Assembly: GCF_009741825.1 (NCBI RefSeq)
Contig: NZ_WPCA01000013.1
Location: 1 to 32,897, forward strand
Length of the DNA: 32,897 bases
From: Halapricum sp. CBA1109
Lineage (GTDB): Archaea; Halobacteriota; Halobacteria; Halobacteriales; Haloarculaceae
Direction of reading: 5' to 3'
The position numbers and the translations under genes are program-made. Below the pieces are notes generated by a model that saw only the letters and a list, made by a program, of their open reading frames with translations, ran no database searches and was not told where the DNA came from. Positions 25,014 through 32,897 of the stretch are shown here, piece by piece (within the stretch, counting starts at the first letter, position 1; every line of letters starts with the position of its first letter).

Positions 25014-28000
25014 TTATTGCCTCGTGTCGAGAAACTGTGTCAGGACCTTTCGGTGGGCCGCCCTGAGGTGTTTCGACACCGCCGGCCCCGAGATGTCGAA
25101 CGCGGCCGCGAGGTCCGACCCCGTCACGTCACGGGGCATCTCGTAGTACCCGCCGTGGTAGGCGGCGTTCAGGACCTCCAACTGTCGGTCGGTGAGGTCG
25201 TCGGTCGTCGTCTCGGTCCGTCGTGACCGCTGGCGCTGGGCGGCCATCTCGATGTCGTCGAATCGGGTCGTCAGGGCGTCGAATATCGGCCGGGTCGAGA
25301 CGTTTCGCGGGAGCGTGACGGTGAGTCGCGTCCGCGTCGGGTCCGATACGGCCCCCACGAGTTCACCGCCGTGTTTCCCGATGTCCGCGGCGACGAACGG
25401 GCGTTCGAGCGTGAGACTCAACTGGTCGCCGTCGCCGCTGCCGAACCGCCGGGCGTCGAGGACGCTCGGACTCTCGCGTGCGCGGTCCAGCACGCACCCG
25501 ACGTCGCCCTCGTCGACCGTGACGAGAATCCGGACCGCGTCGTCCATCGTCTCGGCGACAGTGTCGTATCTGATTTCGGTGTCGGTCTCGGCCGCGAGGC
25601 GCTGTAAGGGGAACGTCCGGTCGGCCACGTCGAACACGAGTTCGGTGTACTCCTGGTTCGAGCCGGGGTACCGCTGTTCGAGGATCCGGCTGTAGGTCAC
25701 CACGAGGGACCCGACGTCGTCGAGCAGTTCCTCGTACGTCTCGTCGAACCCCTCGTCCGACCGGGAGTACACCGACAGGACACCGTACAGGACGCCGTCG
25801 TACACCAGTGGCACGCTCAACGCGGCCGTGAACTGCGCCGACATCGCCTCTTTGGCCCAGTCCCCCTCGTGGACGTGTTCGGCGATGTGAGAGACACGCT
25901 GTGGCTCTCGGTCCGCGGCGGCCCGCCGTGCGGGGAGGCTCTCGGCGTCGTCCTGCAGGACGGCGTCGAGGTACGCGTTCCCCGCGCCGGCCCACGTCGT
26001 CGCCGTGAGGTCGGTGTCGGCGGTCTGTGGGTGGCCGATCCACGCGAAGTCGACGCGGTCGGCTTCGAGCAGTTCGTCACAGACAGTGGCCTCGAGTTCG
26101 TCGTGGCTGTCGCTGTCGGCGATGCGGCGCTGGAGGGTCCGAATCGTCTCGACGATGCTGCGCAGTTGCTCGAGGGCCTGTTCCTGCTCGTCCAGTTTGC
26201 CCGCGAGTTCCGTCCGGGCCTGTTCGCGCTGGAGGCTCTGGAGTACCGCCTCCGCGTTCGTCGCCACCACCTCTATCAGTTCCCGGTCGACGTCGTCGAA
26301 CGCCTCGTCGTCGGTGTCGCCCACCACGATCAGTCCGAAGTCGCCGATGGGGACCGCGAGTATCCGGTCAGCAGCGAGGTCGAGAGACGCACCGGCGGCC
26401 GCCGGGTCGACCAGACGGGAGTCGCCCGTCCGGTAGGCGTCCCAGAGCGGGGAGTCACCGGGAGAGACGACGCCCGAGGCACCCGGCGCATCGTCGACAC
26501 GGAGGGACCGGGTCTGTGGTCGCAAGACACCGTCTTGCTCGTCGAATCGACTGACACTGACGTACTCGAAGCCGAAAGCGTTCTCGAGGAACTCGACGAC
26601 GAACGTCGCGACGTCGGCCTCGGCGGTCGGAGGGTACGACTCCCGGGACGCCACGTGGAGTTGATGGAGGATCCGCTCACGCTTTTCCAGCGCACGCGCT
26701 CGTTCGCGCTGTTCGGTCACGTCCTGTGAGACGCCCATCGCGGCGAACACCGATCCGTCGTCCGCCCGGACCGGGACGATACGGAACTGGTAGATCCGGT
26801 CGCCGATGGTCTCCTCGAAGGAACTGGGGGCGCCATCGAGGGCAGCGGTGTAGTGGGGGACCACTACCTCGGCGAGTTCGTCCGGGAGGACCTCGGCGAC
26901 GTGCGCCCCTCGGAGTTCGTCCGGCGTCGCCTCGGCCTCCTCGACCGGCGTCCCGCCGACGGTCGTGTATCTGAGGTCCGCATCGACCAGCGCGACCGCG
27001 CCGTTCGGGAAGTTCTCGACGAGCGTCCGGTACCGGTTCCGGGACTCCTCGAGTGCGCGCTCGTACTCGACCTGCTCGGTGACATCCCGCTGGAATCCGA
27101 CGTAGTTGAGCAGTTCGCCGTCTGCGTCCCACACCGGTGCGACTTCGAGTTGGTTCCAGAACATCGACCCGTCGCGCGTGTAGTTGCGGAGTTCGGCTGT
27201 GACCGGTCGTTCGTCGTCGATAGCCGCACGGATGCGAGCGACCGTCTCGGGGTCCGTGTCCTCCCCCTGTAGGAACCGGCAGTTCCGACCGATAGCTTCC
27301 TCGGGCGAGTAGCCCGTCCGGTCGTGGAACTGCTGGTTAGCGTAGATAAGCGGGTTGTCCTCACGGGACGGGTCCGAGATAGTGATACCTATCGGCGCCG
27401 CCTCGATGGCGCGGCTCTTCCGACGGAGTTCGCGTTCGCGCTCGCGCCGGTCGGTCACGTCCTGAAACGTCCCTCGCGCTCCGATCTGTGTCCCGTCGTC
27501 GTCGGTCCACGGCTCGCCCCGGGTCCGTATCCAGCGACAGTCGCCGTCCGCAGTCTCGATACGTAGCTCCAAGTCGTAGCTCTCGCCCGCCGACAAGAGG
27601 CGTTCGTACGCCTCTCGGACCGTCTCACGGTCGTCCGGGTGGTAGAACCCGATGGCGTCCTCGAGAGACAGGTCCTGGTCGGGGGACAGCCCGTATATCC
27701 GGTAGACCTCGTCGGTCAGGCGAAGTGTCTCGGACTGGTCGTCGACCTCCCAACCACCGATAGCGGCGACGTGTTGTATCTCCCGCAGGAACTCCCGGTT
27801 TCGGGAGAGTTCGGACTCCCGCCGCGTTCGCTCGGTGACGTCCTGTGTCATCCCGACTGCGGAGGTGACGCGGCCGGACCCGTCGGTGACCGGGACGGTC
27901 CGATGGACCAGTGTCCGGCCTTCGACGACCGTTTCGACGACGGTCTCCCGGCCGTCGAGCGCGGCCTCGTAGGAGTCGACGAACTGGTCGCGGTCTCCCG

Positions 28001-28544
28001 ACCCGACAGCCCTGACGTGTGCGCCCACGACATCGTCGGGCGTGACCGACAGTCGGTCGAACAGGCGTCCGCCGGCGAGAGCGTACCGGAGGTCCCGGTC
28101 GACGAGCGTCACGGCACCGTTCGGGAAGTTCTGGACGACGGCGTCGGCGACGTGTCGTTCCGGGTCCGGATGCGCCTCGGCAGTCGCCGTGTCGAGGTCT
28201 GTCTCCGAGGCGAGAACGCCGGCGAGACGCTGGCCGAGGAGCGTCGGGTGGTCGGCGAGCGTCGCGGCGTCGACGGCGTCGGCCGCCCCCGCGTCGAGCG
28301 CCGTCGTCAGCGTGTCCGAACAGCTCTCGGGGACGACAGCGACAGTCGGGGTATCCGGGTGGGACCGCCGGACGGCGGCGAATCGCTCGTCTATCGGACA
28401 CCCCCAGAGGAGACAATCGACCGCCCCCGCGTCGGCCGCAGTGTCGGGCGACCGCTCGGTGACCGCCGCGTCGGTCGTCGTGAGCGCCGCGTCGAGTACC
28501 CGACGGGCGTCGTCGTCGGCGGCGACAGAGAGGACGTGAATCAT
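25014..28544 (-). CDS. Bat-like multi-sensor regulator: pseudo-receiver, PAS, LOV, GAF and HTH_10
   Basis: A 1,176-residue soluble protein. Order by eye: receiver-like fold 1-110 without the usual phospho-Asp (VDCLLWGCP, 42-50); PAS about 133-245; PAS_3 about 255-375; LOV about 380-500; PAS about 505-625; GAF about 640-780; second GAF about 815-965; HTH_10 at the C-terminus (LTDRQLEVLNAAYHGGYYEM). The LOV core GRNCRFLQG has the photoactive Cys at about 422 (codon 27279-27281), followed by DPETVARIRAAI, LRNYTRDGSMFWNQLEVAPV and YVGFQRDVT, so every flavin-contact position I know is kept. The architecture resembles Bat, the bacterio-opsin activator. Blue-light control of transcription is an inference. 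The start ATG 28544 is preferred over a TTG at 28577. Confidence 0.92.
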   Translation of the reverse strand: MIHVLSVAADDDARRVLDAALTTTDAAVTERSPDTAADAGAVDCLLWGCPIDERFAAVRRSHPDTPTVAVVPESCSDTLTTALDAGAADAVDAATLADHPTLLGQRLAGVLASETDLDTATAEAHPDPERHVADAVVQNFPNGAVTLVDRDLRYALAGGRLFDRLSVTPDDVVGAHVRAVGSGDRDQFVDSYEAALDGRETVVETVVEGRTLVHRTVPVTDGSGRVTSAVGMTQDVTERTRRESELSRNREFLREIQHVAAIGGWEVDDQSETLRLTDEVYRIYGLSPDQDLSLEDAIGFYHPDDRETVREAYERLLSAGESYDLELRIETADGDCRWIRTRGEPWTDDDGTQIGARGTFQDVTDRRERERELRRKSRAIEAAPIGITISDPSREDNPLIYANQQFHDRTGYSPEEAIGRNCRFLQGEDTDPETVARIRAAIDDERPVTAELRNYTRDGSMFWNQLEVAPVWDADGELLNYVGFQRDVTEQVEYERALEESRNRYRTLVENFPNGAVALVDADLRYTTVGGTPVEEAEATPDELRGAHVAEVLPDELAEVVVPHYTAALDGAPSSFEETIGDRIYQFRIVPVRADDGSVFAAMGVSQDVTEQRERARALEKRERILHQLHVASRESYPPTAEADVATFVVEFLENAFGFEYVSVSRFDEQDGVLRPQTRSLRVDDAPGASGVVSPGDSPLWDAYRTGDSRLVDPAAAGASLDLAADRILAVPIGDFGLIVVGDTDDEAFDDVDRELIEVVATNAEAVLQSLQREQARTELAGKLDEQEQALEQLRSIVETIRTLQRRIADSDSHDELEATVCDELLEADRVDFAWIGHPQTADTDLTATTWAGAGNAYLDAVLQDDAESLPARRAAADREPQRVSHIAEHVHEGDWAKEAMSAQFTAALSVPLVYDGVLYGVLSVYSRSDEGFDETYEELLDDVGSLVVTYSRILEQRYPGSNQEYTELVFDVADRTFPLQRLAAETDTEIRYDTVAETMDDAVRILVTVDEGDVGCVLDRARESPSVLDARRFGSGDGDQLSLTLERPFVAADIGKHGGELVGAVSDPTRTRLTVTLPRNVSTRPIFDALTTRFDDIEMAAQRQRSRRTETTTDDLTDRQLEVLNAAYHGGYYEMPRDVTGSDLAAAFDISGPAVSKHLRAAHRKVLTQFLDTRQ

Positions 28545-28683
28545 CCGAATAGGTCCCGCATAGGGGAGAGACGACAACAGACCACAAGGTGTTTGTGATT
28601 ATTCTCACACGTCGATAACTGGAGTCGGACTAGGGGCGCGACCGCTGGAGCACACCGAAAGTCCCACTACGGCGCTTCCCGAA

Positions 28684-28688
28684 AGGAG
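28684..28688 (+). promoter_or_regulatory. Shine-Dalgarno sequence for the AAA ATPase
   Basis: AGGAG lies about 7 bases before the GTG start. It is unusual in this window, where most starts look leaderless, and it decides the start codon. Confidence 0.5.
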
Positions 28689-28694
28689 TCAACA

Positions 28695-29755
28695 GTGACC
28701 GAGGAATCGGATTCGGGCGTCGACGTGACGCGCGCCGACGGCGACAGGGTCGGCGACGTGGTCGAACGGCTCCGACAGCTGCGGGAAGAGGACGACGAGC
28801 GGGACAGCACCCGCTCTGAGGGGGTGTTGCTCGATCAGTTACAGGAGGTCGAGAAGCGACTGCTGGCGTTCGGGGAGGCGCTGGGCGGGGACCCCGAGGA
28901 GGTGACGGACCTGCCGTTCACCGAGGAGGCGAGCCTCGACCAGATGCCCGAACCGCTGTACGTCCGCCACGACACCGAGATGCTCAATCAGGTGACGAGT
29001 TGGCTGTTGCAGGACAGCACATCGGGCTGGTCAGCCCCTACGGGACCGGCAAGACCGCGTTCCGCGAGATCGTCCGCCGGGACCTCGGGAAACACGAGGA
29101 CTTCATCGTGGCCTATCTGGACAATCCCAGAGAGACGACACCGCGGAAGCTGTACGCGACGCTGATCGGTGCGGCCGCCGAGGCGGGCTACGAGATAGAC
29201 ACCGACGAGTACGACCAGATTCGCAACGGCGTCCCGTGGGTCACCGAGGAGGCCAAGGCCGCGGTCCACTCGCTTGTCGACGAGATTCGAGCGGCGGGGA
29301 AGACGCTGTTGCTCGTCGTCGACGAGATAGAGGTGCTGCCGGCGGAGTTGCTGTCGACGCTGCAGGTCGCCGGCGATATGGGCGTGCGCCTGTTCCTGAT
29401 GGGGACGCCCGAGGGCAAGCGCCGCGTGGCCGAACTCCGCGGGACGCTGGGGTCGCGACTGCGCTACTACGAGGGTATCCAGCCGTTCAGCCCCGAGGAC
29501 ATCGCCGAGTACATCGGCCGCTCGATGGCGTACTTCCGGGACGAGGCCTACGAGGGCCAAGAGCAGACGCTGTTCACCGACGCGGCCATCGCCGACGTCC
29601 ACGAACACTCCGAGGGCGTCCCGCGGGAGGTCCGCATCGAGTGCCGGGAGCTGTTCATCCGGGCAGCGTTCGTCTGGTACCGGACCGGACAGGACGTAGA
29701 GCGAATCAAGATTACGCCGGAACTCCGACACCGCCGGTTCGGGATGGAGTACTGA
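28695..29755 (+). CDS. AAA ATPase of the Orc1/Cdc6-like superfamily, function unknown (one-base frameshift)
   Basis: Restored length is about 353 residues. The N-terminal 70 residues are charged and coiled-coil-like (VVERLRQLREEDDERDSTRS, LLDQLQEVEKRLLAFGEAL). The ATPase domain has Walker A SPYGTGKT, Walker B LLLVVDEIE and a sensor-like FLMGTPEGKR, then a lid (PFSPEDIAEYIGRSM). It lacks the winged helix of true Orc1/Cdc6 and ends MEY after RHRRFG. The frame breaks near 29012: one added G gives LLQGQHIGLVSPYGTGKT and joins 28695-29014 to the rest. The start is a GTG at 28695 with AAGGAG about 8 bp before it, one of the few clear Shine-Dalgarno sequences here. It stands alone with no obvious partner. 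Confidence 0.82.
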
Positions 29756-29818
29756 GGCCGCCGTCTGCGGCGGTTGGGACAGCGTCCCGAGGCCGCCGTC
29801 TCTCGGCGGTCGGGACAG
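29754..29818 (+). repeat. Tandem pair of about 30-bp hairpin-forming repeats
   Basis: Two near-identical units, 29754-29782 and 29789-29818, each read GAGGCCGCCGTCT...CGGCGGT-GGGACAG and form a CCGCCG/CGGCGG hairpin. The second also extends to TCCCGA...TCGGGA. They begin at the AAA ATPase stop and lie before the MFS gene, so a terminator role is likely. There is no T-run, so protein-binding or RNA-stability roles are also possible. Confidence 0.65.
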
Positions 29819-29862
29819 GCAGTTCGAAACGCCGTTGCCCGTCGAGTCACAACGCCCGGCAG

Positions 29863-31053
29863 ATGCACGACAGCGGGCGGACCCGAGCGACGCTGGGCGT
29901 GATCCTCGCCGCGGCCACGCTGACGGTGATGGCTGGCGCGATTCTGGGGCCGGTCGTGCCGTCGATCAGCGCCGGCCTCGGCGTCTCGGGGGCGCTCGCG
30001 GGCCTCATCATCACGACGCACGGTATCCTGATCGTCCTCGTGAGCCCGGTCGCGGGGTCGATCATCGACCGGATCGGTCCCCGGCGGCCGTTCGTCCTCG
30101 GACTCGGCCTCTACGGCGTCGGCGGCGGGGCGGGGCTGGTCGTCGACAGTTTCCTACCGTTGCTGGCCTCACGGGTCGTTCTCGGCGTCGGCGTCGCGTT
30201 CGTCTACACCGGCATAACGGTGCTGCTGTTCACCCTCTACGAAGGTCGGCGGATGGACCGGGCGCTGGGGCTCCGGAGCAGTGCGAACAGCCTCGGCGCG
30301 GCCGTCTGGCCGCTGGTCGGCGGGGCGCTGGGGTCGCTGTCGTGGCAGGCCCCCTTCGCGGTGTACCTCGTGGCGATTCCGCTGGGGCTGGCGGCGGTAC
30401 TCGCTATCCCGACGACCGACCGCAGCCGGCCCGCCGGGTCGGACGCGTCGCTGTCGGCACGGCTCCGCGGGCTGGCGGCGGTGTTCGTCGAGCGGCCGAC
30501 CATCCCCGCAGTGTACCTCCTCTATTTCACCGCGAACCTCCTGTTGTACGCCGTCGTCGTCTACTACCCGCAGTTGCTCGGGGAGGTCGGCGTCACCGCG
30601 ACGCTGACCGTCGGCCTGTACCTCGCGGTCAACGGTGCGGCCGGCGGCGTCGTCGCGGCCGTCTACGACCGACTGGTCGCCCGCGCGGGCCGGACGTGGC
30701 TGGTCACCGCCGCCGGGGCGCTGTGGGCCGTCGGGTTCGCGCTGGCGGCGGTCGTCGCGACGCCGCTCGCCGCCGCCGCGCCGGTCGTCCTCATCGGGTT
30801 CGGCATCGGGCTGGTGTTTCCCAGCGCGTTCGCGTGGATCGAAGCGCTCGCGCCGCCCGACCGTCAAGGGTCGCTGAGTTCCTACGTCGCCTCGGCGGGC
30901 TATCTCGGCCAGTTCTGCTCGCCGCTGGCGTTCGGCCTCGCCGTCCCCCTCGGCGGCGTCCGGGCGGTGTTCGCGGCGGCGGCCGCCGTCGCCGTCCTCA
31001 CCCTCGGCGGGACGCTACTGGCCGGACGACGGGGCGCGAATAGTAGTATTTAA
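29863..31053 (+). CDS. Major facilitator superfamily transporter
   Basis: A 396-residue membrane protein with 12 likely helices in two halves, each about 180 residues. The MFS loop signature is SIIDRIGPRRPFVLG (about 65-80, the G-x3-D-R/K pattern), and a long cytoplasmic loop (TTDRSRPAGSDASLSARLRG) separates the halves. The N-terminus MHDSGRTRATLGVILAAATL fits an MFS start. The ATG at 29863 is the first Met after the hairpin repeats; a longer frame running back into the ATPase is rejected because of the hairpins. It may export drugs or small metabolites, but the substrate is not predictable. Confidence 0.93.
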   Translation: MHDSGRTRATLGVILAAATLTVMAGAILGPVVPSISAGLGVSGALAGLIITTHGILIVLVSPVAGSIIDRIGPRRPFVLGLGLYGVGGGAGLVVDSFLPLLASRVVLGVGVAFVYTGITVLLFTLYEGRRMDRALGLRSSANSLGAAVWPLVGGALGSLSWQAPFAVYLVAIPLGLAAVLAIPTTDRSRPAGSDASLSARLRGLAAVFVERPTIPAVYLLYFTANLLLYAVVVYYPQLLGEVGVTATLTVGLYLAVNGAAGGVVAAVYDRLVARAGRTWLVTAAGALWAVGFALAAVVATPLAAAAPVVLIGFGIGLVFPSAFAWIEALAPPDRQGSLSSYVASAGYLGQFCSPLAFGLAVPLGGVRAVFAAAAAVAVLTLGGTLLAGRRGANSSI

Positions 31054-31129
31054 ACCCTCGCTCGGTACTCGTTGTCACACCCGGTCTGACCCACCCCGGT
31101 TCGGCCGCTTTGTGCCACGATACGACACT

Positions 31130-31137
31130 TTTATATA
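31130..31137 (+). promoter_or_regulatory. TATA box for the thermosome gene
   Basis: TTTATATA is the best TATA box in the window, centred about 26 bp before ATG 31159. This agrees with strong, leaderless expression of a major chaperonin. I do not see a clear heat-shock operator beside it. Confidence 0.7.
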
Positions 31138-31158
31138 GAAGGACATTCAATCCTTGCG

Positions 31159-32851
31159 ATGACTATGGCTCAGCAGATGGGTAACCAGCCCCTCATCGTA
31201 CTTTCGGAGGATTCCCAGCGAACGTCCGGGAAGGACGCACAGTCCATGAACATCACGGCCGGGAAGGCCGTCGCCGAGTCCGTCCGGACCACACTGGGTC
31301 CGAAGGGGATGGACAAGATGCTCGTCGGGGACACCGGCGACGTCGTCGTCACCAACGACGGCGTCACCATCCTCGACGAGATGGACATCGAGCACCCCGC
31401 GGCGAACATGATCGTCGAAGTCGCCCAGACCCAGGAGGACGAGGTCGGCGACGGGACGACCACCTCGGTCGTCATCGCCGGTGAACTCCTCGCCAAAGCC
31501 GAGGACCTGCTGGACCAGGACATCCACGCGACGATCCTGGCACAGGGGTACCGTCAGGCCGCCGAGAAGGCCACCGAGATCCTCGAGGACATGGCCATCG
31601 AGGTCGACGAGGACGACACCGAGATCCTCGAGTCCATCGCCGAGACGGCGATGACGGGCAAGGGCGCCGAGTCCGCCAAGGACACGCTGGCGTCGCTGCT
31701 AGTGCAGGCCGTCCAGTCGGTCGCCGACGAGGACGGCGTCGACACGGACAACGTCTCCGTCGAGACCGTCGTCGGCGGCGCTATCGAGGAGTCCGAACTC
31801 GTCGAGGGCGTCATCGTCGACAAAGAGCGCGTCCACGACAACATGCCCTACAGTGTCGAGGACGCCAACGTCGCGCTGCTTGACACCGCCATCGAGGTCC
31901 AGGAGACCGAGATCGACGCCGAGGTCAACGTCACCGACCCCGACCAGCTCCAGGAGTTCCTCGATCAGGAGGAACAGCAGCTCAAGGAGATGGTCGACAA
32001 GATCGCCGAGGCCGGTGCCGACGTGGTCTTCTGCCAGAAGGGCATCGACGATATGGCCCAGCACTACCTCGCACAGGAGGGCATCCTCGCCGTTCGACGC
32101 GCCAAGAAGTCCGACGTCAAGGCGCTGTCGCGCTCGACGGGCGCCCGCATCGTCTCGAACATCGACGACATCTCCGCCGACGACCTCGGCTTCGCGGGTT
32201 CGGTCTCCCAGAAGGAGATCGCCGGCGACGAGCGCATCTTCGTCGAGGACGTCGAGGACGCCAAGGCCGTCACCCTCGTCCTCCGCGGCGGCACCGAGCA
32301 CGTCGTCGACGAGGTCGAGCGCGCCGTCGACGACGCGCTGGGCGTCGTCCGCGTGACCCTCGAGGACGGGCAGGTCGTGCCCGGCGGGGGCGCACCCGAA
32401 GCGCAGCTCTCGCTGGGCCTGCGTGACTACGCCGACTCCGTCGGCGGCCGCGAGCAGCTCGCCGTCGAGGCCTTCGCCGACGCCATCGACGTCATCCCGC
32501 GCACCCTCGCTGAGAACGCCGGTCTCGACCCCATCGACTCGCTGGTCGACCTCCGCAGCCAGCACGACGGCGGCGACACCACCGTCGGGCTGGACGCCTA
32601 CACGGGCGACATCATCAACATGAAGGACAACGGCGTCGTCGAGCCCCTCCGCGTGAAGACCCAGGCTGTCGAGTCCGCCACCGAGGCGGCCGTGATGATC
32701 CTGCGCATCGACGACGTCATCGCCGCCGGCGACATGAAGGGCGGCGGCTCCGACGACGACGATGACGACGCCCCTGGCGGCCCCGGCGGCGGTATGGGCG
32801 GCGGCATGGGCGGTATGGGCGGCATGGGCGGTATGGGCGGCGCGATGATAA
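31159..32851 (+). CDS. Thermosome subunit (group II chaperonin, CCT-type)
   Basis: About 563 residues. The thermosome is an ATP-driven double-ring chaperonin that folds proteins in archaea. Family motifs are [50 protein letters not shown], the apical-domain [33 protein letters not shown] and the acidic/GGM-repeat tail ([13 protein letters not shown]). Start ATG 31159 fits the TATA box; later Met codons at 31165 and 31180 are in frame. At the 3' end the reading frame meets no stop inside the window: after GGAM it continues ATA AAT CCC. In the next frame TAA stands at 32849-32851 right before a T6 run, so a one-base insertion near 32845-32848 is likely and I place the end there. Confidence 0.93.
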
Positions 32852-32858
32852 ATCCCAC

Positions 32859-32864
32859 TTTTTT
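32859..32864 (+). terminator. T-run after the thermosome gene
   Basis: TTTTTT follows the likely thermosome stop by about 8 bp, a common archaeal termination signal. It argues that the gene ends near 32851 and does not run on. Confidence 0.5.
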
Positions 32865-32897
32865 ACGCTCGGGTCTCGCACGCGAGCCGTCCGGCTC

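Noticed and set aside
27639-28598. A 319-codon plus-strand frame opposite the LOV regulator
   Set aside because: No recognisable domain and no promoter; antisense shadow.
28695-29755. Calling the AAA ATPase an Orc1/Cdc6 replication initiator with a nearby origin
   Set aside because: No winged-helix domain, and no origin-recognition-box repeats seen nearby.
29236-29862. Upstream extension of the MFS frame into the AAA ATPase gene
   Set aside because: It translates the ATPase gene out of frame and passes through the hairpin doublet; the MFS family start is at 29863.

Overview
The window is a 32.9-kb piece of very GC-rich chromosome from a halophilic archaeon (class Halobacteria). The evidence is the acidic proteins, the archaeal/eukaryal-type information genes (aSUI1/eIF1, eIF6, ribosomal proteins L31e, L39e and L40e, a KH-domain Pno1/Dim2-like protein, Tsr3, thermosome), Tat-type lipoproteins, a Bat-like HTH_10 regulator, and many leaderless promoters with a TTAA/TTTATATA-like box centred about 26-30 bp before the start codon. 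I cannot name the genus. I see no rRNA, tRNA, CRISPR array, insertion sequence or prophage, and no gene-free stretch longer than about 170 bp.

Layout. 1-3.8 kb: a MoxR AAA ATPase, DUF58 and TgpA-like transglutaminase operon, entered partway through moxR. 3.8-5.4 kb: eif1, converging on an rpl39e-rpl31e-eif6 operon. 5.5-8.5 kb: a Tat lipoprotein, a ZIP metal transporter, ThpR (RNA 2',3'-cyclic phosphodiesterase), a TPR protein and a DUF424 protein. 8.6-12.3 kb: serS, family-4 uracil-DNA glycosylase, DUF99, a small DUF5786-type protein, an MBL-fold hydrolase and rpl40e. 12.3-17.2 kb: an enolase-superfamily-like protein, a DUF5519/luciferase-like protein, cydAB (cytochrome bd oxidase) and tsr3. 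17.2-22.1 kb: a peroxiredoxin with a long acidic tail, a SnoaL-like protein, hisH, small membrane proteins, ridA, a DUF4097 lipoprotein and the KH protein. 22.1-28.5 kb: a sensory block with cheW, a transducer with tandem HAMP-like units, and a 1,176-residue PAS/LOV/GAF/HTH_10 regulator carrying a canonical flavin-binding LOV motif. 28.7-32.9 kb: an orphan AAA ATPase, a tandem hairpin repeat, an MFS transporter and the thermosome gene.

The most pervasive oddity is quality-related. At least ten conserved genes (moxR, DUF58, tgpA-like, eif6, DUF99, cydA, cydB, peroxiredoxin, hisH, AAA ATPase), and probably the thermosome 3' end, are each interrupted by an apparent one-base indel, mostly the loss of one base in a G or C run. 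Restoring one base recovers the family sequence each time. Consensus error from long-read data is the most economical explanation, so coordinates are given for the restored genes. The best biological leads are the LOV-HTH_10 regulator beside the transducer/CheW pair, the 16-bp inverted repeat with a nested hairpin at 12387-12467, the AT-rich palindromic region before cydAB, the apparent single TATA box serving thpR and the TPR gene, and the tandem hairpins at 29754-29818.
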